This document shows, in pieces, positions 33,294 to 36,274 of a stretch of 36,274 bases of DNA (its first letter is position 1; every line of letters starts with the position of its first letter). The translations under genes and the position numbers were made by a program. A model generated the notes under the pieces. It worked only from the letters and a program-made list of their open reading frames with translations, had not been told where the DNA came from and did no database searches. The DNA is from Algoriphagus chordae. Lineage in GTDB: Bacteria > Bacteroidota > Bacteroidia > Cytophagales > Cyclobacteriaceae. The stretch is taken from contig NZ_QKZT01000009.1 in NCBI RefSeq assembly GCF_003254055.1, positions 207,350 to 243,623 of the forward strand, in the 5' to 3' direction.

Positions 33294-34508
33294 CTACACT
33301 CTCGACCTGCTAATCGGCATAGTCATACATCTAGGGCCGCCGAGACCTCGGGAAAGTTCGGAAGATGGGATTTCAAGCACCTCCACTCCCATATTTCTCA
33401 AAGCGCGGTTGGTGTGAATATTTCTATTGTAAGAAATCACTCTTCGTGGGCCGATCGCAAAGACATTTGCCCCATCAAACCACTGCTCCCGCATGGCATA
33501 ATCTGGGTTGCCATTGGCTGTATGCAAGATCTCCAAATGAGGAATTTCCCGCTCCAGCACCGTGAGTAAGGATTCTTTCAACACTTCCCGCTTGATATGG
33601 ACTTTATCATCCTTGATCTCTTTCAGTGTGTACAATGAAGTTTGAAGCACCGCATTCATCGCATCCGGATAGGTGAGCACCAGATTTTCATCCAGAATAG
33701 TAAACACCGTATCCAGGTGCATAAACTGTCTTTTATTTGGCAAATGCACCTCATACACCCGCTCTACAGTCCCTTCAGCAAGCATCATCTTTGCGGCATG
33801 GTAAATTGCCTTCTCATCCGTTCTCTCTGAATTCCCGATGGCTACGGCCTTTTGGGAAAGGATGATTACATCCCCGCCCTCAATGCTTGGCGGATTATCA
33901 TGCCCTGCCACAGGATAGAGCTTATTGATATTGTCTTTGAAATCAGGGTAATTTTCGAAAATTGTCCGAAGCAAATCCGCCTCTAGCTGCCTACCTTCCA
34001 TGCGCATGCTGGAGAAAATAATGCCTCCCGGGGTCAAAGCCATAGGATCCCGCTGAAAATACAGATTGGGACAGGGAGAGATCACGAAAGCAAACTCCAT
34101 CAATTCACCCGCATTCAGTTTAGGTAGCTTTCTCCTCAGCTCATGAACCTTCAAACCTGCTGTCAAAATCCCTGCGCATTCAGCAGTAGAATATCGCTCC
34201 AAAATATCCTCCGCCAGATGAACCATCCCAGATCGCTTCAGCGACTCCTGCATCAGCTGTAGCAAAATCTTCTGGTCGTATAGCACCCGAATTAGCAATT
34301 CCCGCAACTGAAACACTTGAGCGCCGGTGGACTCCTTGATTAGATTGGAAAAAGTGTCATGCTCCTTCTGCAAAGCTTCCAGGTAAGGCACATCATCAAA
34401 TAGTAAAAACTCCTTATTATAGGGAGTCAATCGGTCAATTTCCTTCCCTGGTCTATGCATCAAAACAGCTTTGAGCGTACCGAATTCTGAATTAAGTCTT
34501 AGATTCAT
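33294..34508 (-). CDS. arcA: arginine deiminase
   Basis: This enzyme hydrolyses arginine to citrulline and ammonia. The start is taken at the Met encoded at 34508, where the conserved SEFGTLKAVLMHRPG begins, giving 404 aa, normal for the family. Catalytic and substrate residues are in place: D154 in QRDP, E210 in IEGGD, H264 in MHLDT and the nucleophile C394 in GGPRCMTMP. Also conserved are FDDVPYLEALQKEHD (37-51) and GNSERTDEKAI. The usual partners, ornithine carbamoyltransferase and carbamate kinase, are not adjacent, and no antiporter is present. It may serve arginine catabolism, acid resistance or citrulline supply. It is a single gene flanked by repeats. Confidence 0.93.
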   Translation of the reverse strand: MNLRLNSEFGTLKAVLMHRPGKEIDRLTPYNKEFLLFDDVPYLEALQKEHDTFSNLIKESTGAQVFQLRELLIRVLYDQKILLQLMQESLKRSGMVHLAEDILERYSTAECAGILTAGLKVHELRRKLPKLNAGELMEFAFVISPCPNLYFQRDPMALTPGGIIFSSMRMEGRQLEADLLRTIFENYPDFKDNINKLYPVAGHDNPPSIEGGDVIILSQKAVAIGNSERTDEKAIYHAAKMMLAEGTVERVYEVHLPNKRQFMHLDTVFTILDENLVLTYPDAMNAVLQTSLYTLKEIKDDKVHIKREVLKESLLTVLEREIPHLEILHTANGNPDYAMREQWFDGANVFAIGPRRVISYNRNIHTNRALRNMGVEVLEIPSSELSRGLGGPRCMTMPISRSRV

Positions 34509-34681
34509 AGGATTACGTATTTTACAGCAATTGAATCTATAAATTATCAATAATTCAATAAATAACCTATATCAATAAGAATATTATAAGCAACGGCTCA
34601 AGCTGTATTTAAATTACTTTAAAAATGTGGTGTAGTCACATCTAAAATCCTTTGCCTGCGTTAAGCATTTGACACCACTCT

Positions 34682-34958
34682 AAGCGTAGATTGTATTTAC
34701 GCTTTCATATTATCAAGGATTTGCAATCCTGATTCCTAAAGTTCGACCCTTTCAGGGTCGTTCGGTTTTTCTTCATAACTTCTCTTTCCACGGGTTGCAC
34801 CCGCGGTTACGCCACGGCGCACAGGTATTGAAAGGTTCGACCACTTCGCGGTCATACAACAATTTATCTCTGGTGAAGCGTTTTCGAGGACTGATCCTAA
34901 AGGGATTTTACATTGAATAAGGTGTCCGGCATGGCGGATCCATGGGCGAAACCCGTGG
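34682..34958. repeat. cluster of REP-like hairpins
   Basis: Six compact inverted repeats occur within 280 bp: AAGCGTA/TACGCTT (34682-34704), AGGATT/AATCCT (34716-34730), CGACCCT/AGGGTCG (34744-34760), CCACGGGT/ACCCGCGG (34788-34806, one mismatch), GACC/GGTC extended by AC/GC (34839-34853), and CCATGGG/CCCGTGG (34940-34958, one G-T pair). The density and short loops resemble bacterial REP/BIME elements. No transposase is in the window. Confidence 0.6.
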
Positions 34959-35015
34959 TGAATGAATTCGCAATATGGCCCTACTTACCCCAGGAAAGCC
35001 GATTGCCCTTTGAAG

Positions 35016-35248
35016 ACAGCACTACCTTTTTTGCATACGCATAAACCTTCGGAAACTAGTCTTATACCTTTTTCGGATACAGCAGTACGCTATTTTCGTA
35101 CAAGTGTTCCTTCTGAAGGTTCACCTATAGGCACCTAGCCTAGAGCTGTACATTATTTGGTAACACCTGTACCTTATGGTAATACAGCTGTACCTTTTCT
35201 TTGGTACAGCACTACCCTATTTTGCTAAACCTTTACCTTAGGTTAGGT
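35016..35248. repeat. 21-bp degenerate tandem repeat, about 11 copies
   Basis: Copies begin at 35016, 35037, 35058, 35079, 35100, 35121, 35142, 35163, 35184, 35206 and 35228, a 21-bp period with single-base drift only at the end. A rough consensus is ACAGCTGTACCTTATTTGGT plus one base, with TACC at unit positions 8-11 best kept. Many units can pair TACC or ACCTT with a nearby GGTA or AAGGT. One frame is open for six units before a TAG, which may be chance. The array is non-coding as far as I can tell. Confidence 0.75.
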
Positions 35249-35270
35249 ACTTCTCCACCCTCAGAAGATT

Positions 35271-35736
35271 AACCAACCGTCTTGAATAAATGAAGTGACT
35301 CCCGATACCTATCGTAGGCTGCACTTTCGAGTTTACAATGAGGCTACCCCCAATCACTATCGGTAGCTACTCGATTGGGGGTAATATGCAAAAAGTCTCT
35401 AAAACCAAAAAGCCCTTTAGAATTAACCAACCAGCTTGATTAAACAAGATGGCTCCCGATTCCTATTGGTGGCTGCTCTACAGGGTTATTTAGAAGACAA
35501 TGTGCTCTAAAACCAAAAAGCCCTTTGGAATGAACCAACCAGCTTGATTAAACAAGATGGCTCCCGATTCCTATTGGTAGCTGCTCTACAGGGTTATTTA
35601 GCAGACAATGTGCTCTAAAACCAAAAAGCCCTTTGGAATGAACCAACCAGCTTTGAATAAATGAGGCGGCCCCCGATTCCTATCGTGGGCTGCTCTCCCG
35701 GCTGTCCTGCTGAGTGAATAAGAAAGGCTTGAACGC
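35271..35736. repeat. 108-bp tandem repeats downstream of the rRNA operon
   Basis: Units start with AACCAACC at 35271, 35425, 35533 and 35641. The second and third are near identical at exactly 108 bp; the first is 154 bp and holds an extra inverted repeat; the fourth runs into the rRNA terminator. Each unit has a CCCGATTCCTAT(C/T)G core with hairpin potential, then GGCTGCTC, and most end AAAACCAAAAAGCCCTTTGG. The fourth shares a 19-bp identity (35652-35670) with the junction of 5S and its flank (35763-35781), so the family seems partly derived from the 5S end. Confidence 0.8.
35345..35383. repeat. 11-bp perfect inverted repeat
   Basis: TACCCCCAATC and GATTGGGGGTA flank a 17-nt loop inside the first, longer tandem unit. 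The loop contains TATCGGTAGCTACT, a variant of the core seen in the other units. A stable cruciform or RNA hairpin is possible. Confidence 0.7.
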
Positions 35737-35764
35737 AAAAAAGCCAGCTGTTAAAGCTGGCTTT
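35737..35764 (-). terminator. intrinsic terminator of the rRNA operon
   Basis: On the minus strand a 10-bp stem AAAGCCAGCT/AGCTGGCTTT with a 5-nt loop is followed by a T-run (the A-run at 35737-35742). It lies 10 nt past the end of 5S. Confidence 0.85.
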
Positions 35765-35774
35765 TGAATAAATG

Positions 35775-35881
35775 AGGCGGCGACCTACTCTCCCGGGTGT
35801 AACCCCAGTACCATCGGCGCTGCAGGGCTTAACTTCTCTGTTCGGGATGGGAAGAGGTGGGACCCCTGCGCTAGGCCGCCT
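35775..35881 (-). rRNA. rrf: 5S ribosomal RNA
   Basis: The minus strand carries the 5S landmarks in order: CCACCTCTTCCCATCCCGAA, CAGAGAAGTTAAGCCC, CGCCGATGGTACTG and GGGAGAGTAGGTCGCCGCC. The terminal stem pairs AGGCGGC (5' end, 35875-35881) with GCCGCCT (3' end, 35775-35781), giving about 107 nt. It is the last gene of an rRNA operon transcribed toward lower coordinates. Confidence 0.95.
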
Positions 35882-36021
35882 AAATCTTGATGTCCGATGA
35901 CCGGTGTCCGTTGCCGGATGTTCATTCGTCCATATAATATCTTAAGTTCTTCAGTCTTCGGTCTTCCGACTTCCAGCCTTTTTTACTAACATGTCTTTGC
36001 AGAAACTGTAACAAACGTAGG
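35882..36021 (-). other. 23S-5S spacer with short degenerate repeats
   Basis: About 140 bp with no tRNA. It contains imperfect repeats of GTCCGATG/CCGGTGTCCG and of TCTTCAG/TCTTCGG/TCTTCCG. This low-complexity pattern probably reflects slippage or recombination between rRNA operons. Confidence 0.6.
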
Positions 36022-36274
36022 GTAAGTTTTTGGGCAATTAGTACTACTCAGCTATGACATTACTGCCTTTACACCTGTAGCCTATCAACGTCATCGTCTC
36101 TGACGGCCCTATTTGGAAGTCTCATCTTGAGGGGAGTTTCGCACTTAGATGCTTTCAGCGCTTATCTCTTCCCGACGTAGCTACCCGGCAATGCAATTGG
36201 CATCACAACCGGTACACCAGCGGTCAGTCCAACCCGGTCCTCTCGTACTAAGGTCAGGTCCTCGCAAACTTCCC
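36022..36274 (-). rRNA. rrl: 23S ribosomal RNA, 3' part (truncated by the window)
   Basis: The last ~250 nt of 23S lie on the minus strand. Recognisable segments, read on the plus strand, include CCTCTCGTACTAAGGTCAG (the sarcin-ricin region reads AGTACGAGAGGACC on the minus strand) and TTCGCACTTAGATGCTTTCA. The 3' end is near the TAATTGCCCAAAAACTTACC sequence; its exact base is uncertain. The 5' part lies beyond the window. Confidence 0.93.

Noticed and set aside
35016..35140. Open reading of the 21-bp array as heptapeptide repeats
   Set aside because: The frame has no start codon context and stops after about six units; the degenerate units do not conserve amino acids.
35016..35720. CRISPR array
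   Set aside because: Neither the 21-bp nor the 108-bp repeats alternate a constant repeat with unique spacers, and no cas genes are present.

Overview
The window reads as a chromosomal segment of a Bacteroidota bacterium, most likely order Cytophagales and possibly close to Algoriphagus/Cyclobacteriaceae; this is inferred from gene content, since no search was run. Supporting signs are a fused LpxC-FabZ, PorX (receiver plus PglZ), a fused CcoN-CcoO, a DUF4296 lipoprotein, Bat-type genes, and several copies of the Bacteroidota promoter -7 motif TAnnTTTG with few clear Shine-Dalgarno sites. GC content is moderate. No phage, IS element, CRISPR array or tRNA was seen.

Layout. 1-830: a possible gene tail, then inorganic pyrophosphatase (ppa, minus) with its terminator and promoter. 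919-7049 (minus): a tightly packed four-gene operon made of an E1-like/nitroreductase fusion, an acyltransferase-like protein, a 7TM sensor histidine kinase and a receiver-histidine kinase. A single-domain receiver of the same type (7243-7716, plus) diverges from its promoter. This is the best candidate here for an undescribed system: two putative biosynthetic enzymes translationally linked to a membrane receptor kinase. 7718-10915 (minus): an alanine-dehydrogenase-family protein, tsaE and porX. 10951-16081 (plus): an HD hydrolase, lpxD, lpxC-fabZ, lpxA and a lone ABC ATPase, i.e. the early lipid A pathway. 16317-16805: a small lipoprotein. 16861-19598 (minus): a DUF4296 lipoprotein and mutS2. 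19705-22496 (plus): a short Bat-type operon without MoxR.

22603-32526 holds the low-oxygen respiration block. hemN (plus) is preceded by an FNR-type palindrome. It converges on a complete cbb3 oxidase operon (minus) in the order ccoI, ccoS, ccoNO, ccoQ, ccoP, ccoG, ccoH and a SafE/DsbD-like membrane protein. A second, weaker FNR-like site lies upstream of ccoI. The block provides haem synthesis without oxygen, copper delivery, the oxidase itself and assembly factors.

33294-34508 is arginine deiminase (minus). 34509-35774 has no genes but is dense in structure: a cluster of REP-like hairpins, an 11-copy degenerate tandem repeat with a strict 21-bp period, and 108-bp tandem repeats that resemble the 3' end and downstream flank of the 5S gene. 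A further diverged copy lies at 32907-33020. The window closes with the 5S gene and the 3' end of a 23S gene, both on the minus strand, so these repeats lie immediately downstream of an rRNA operon.
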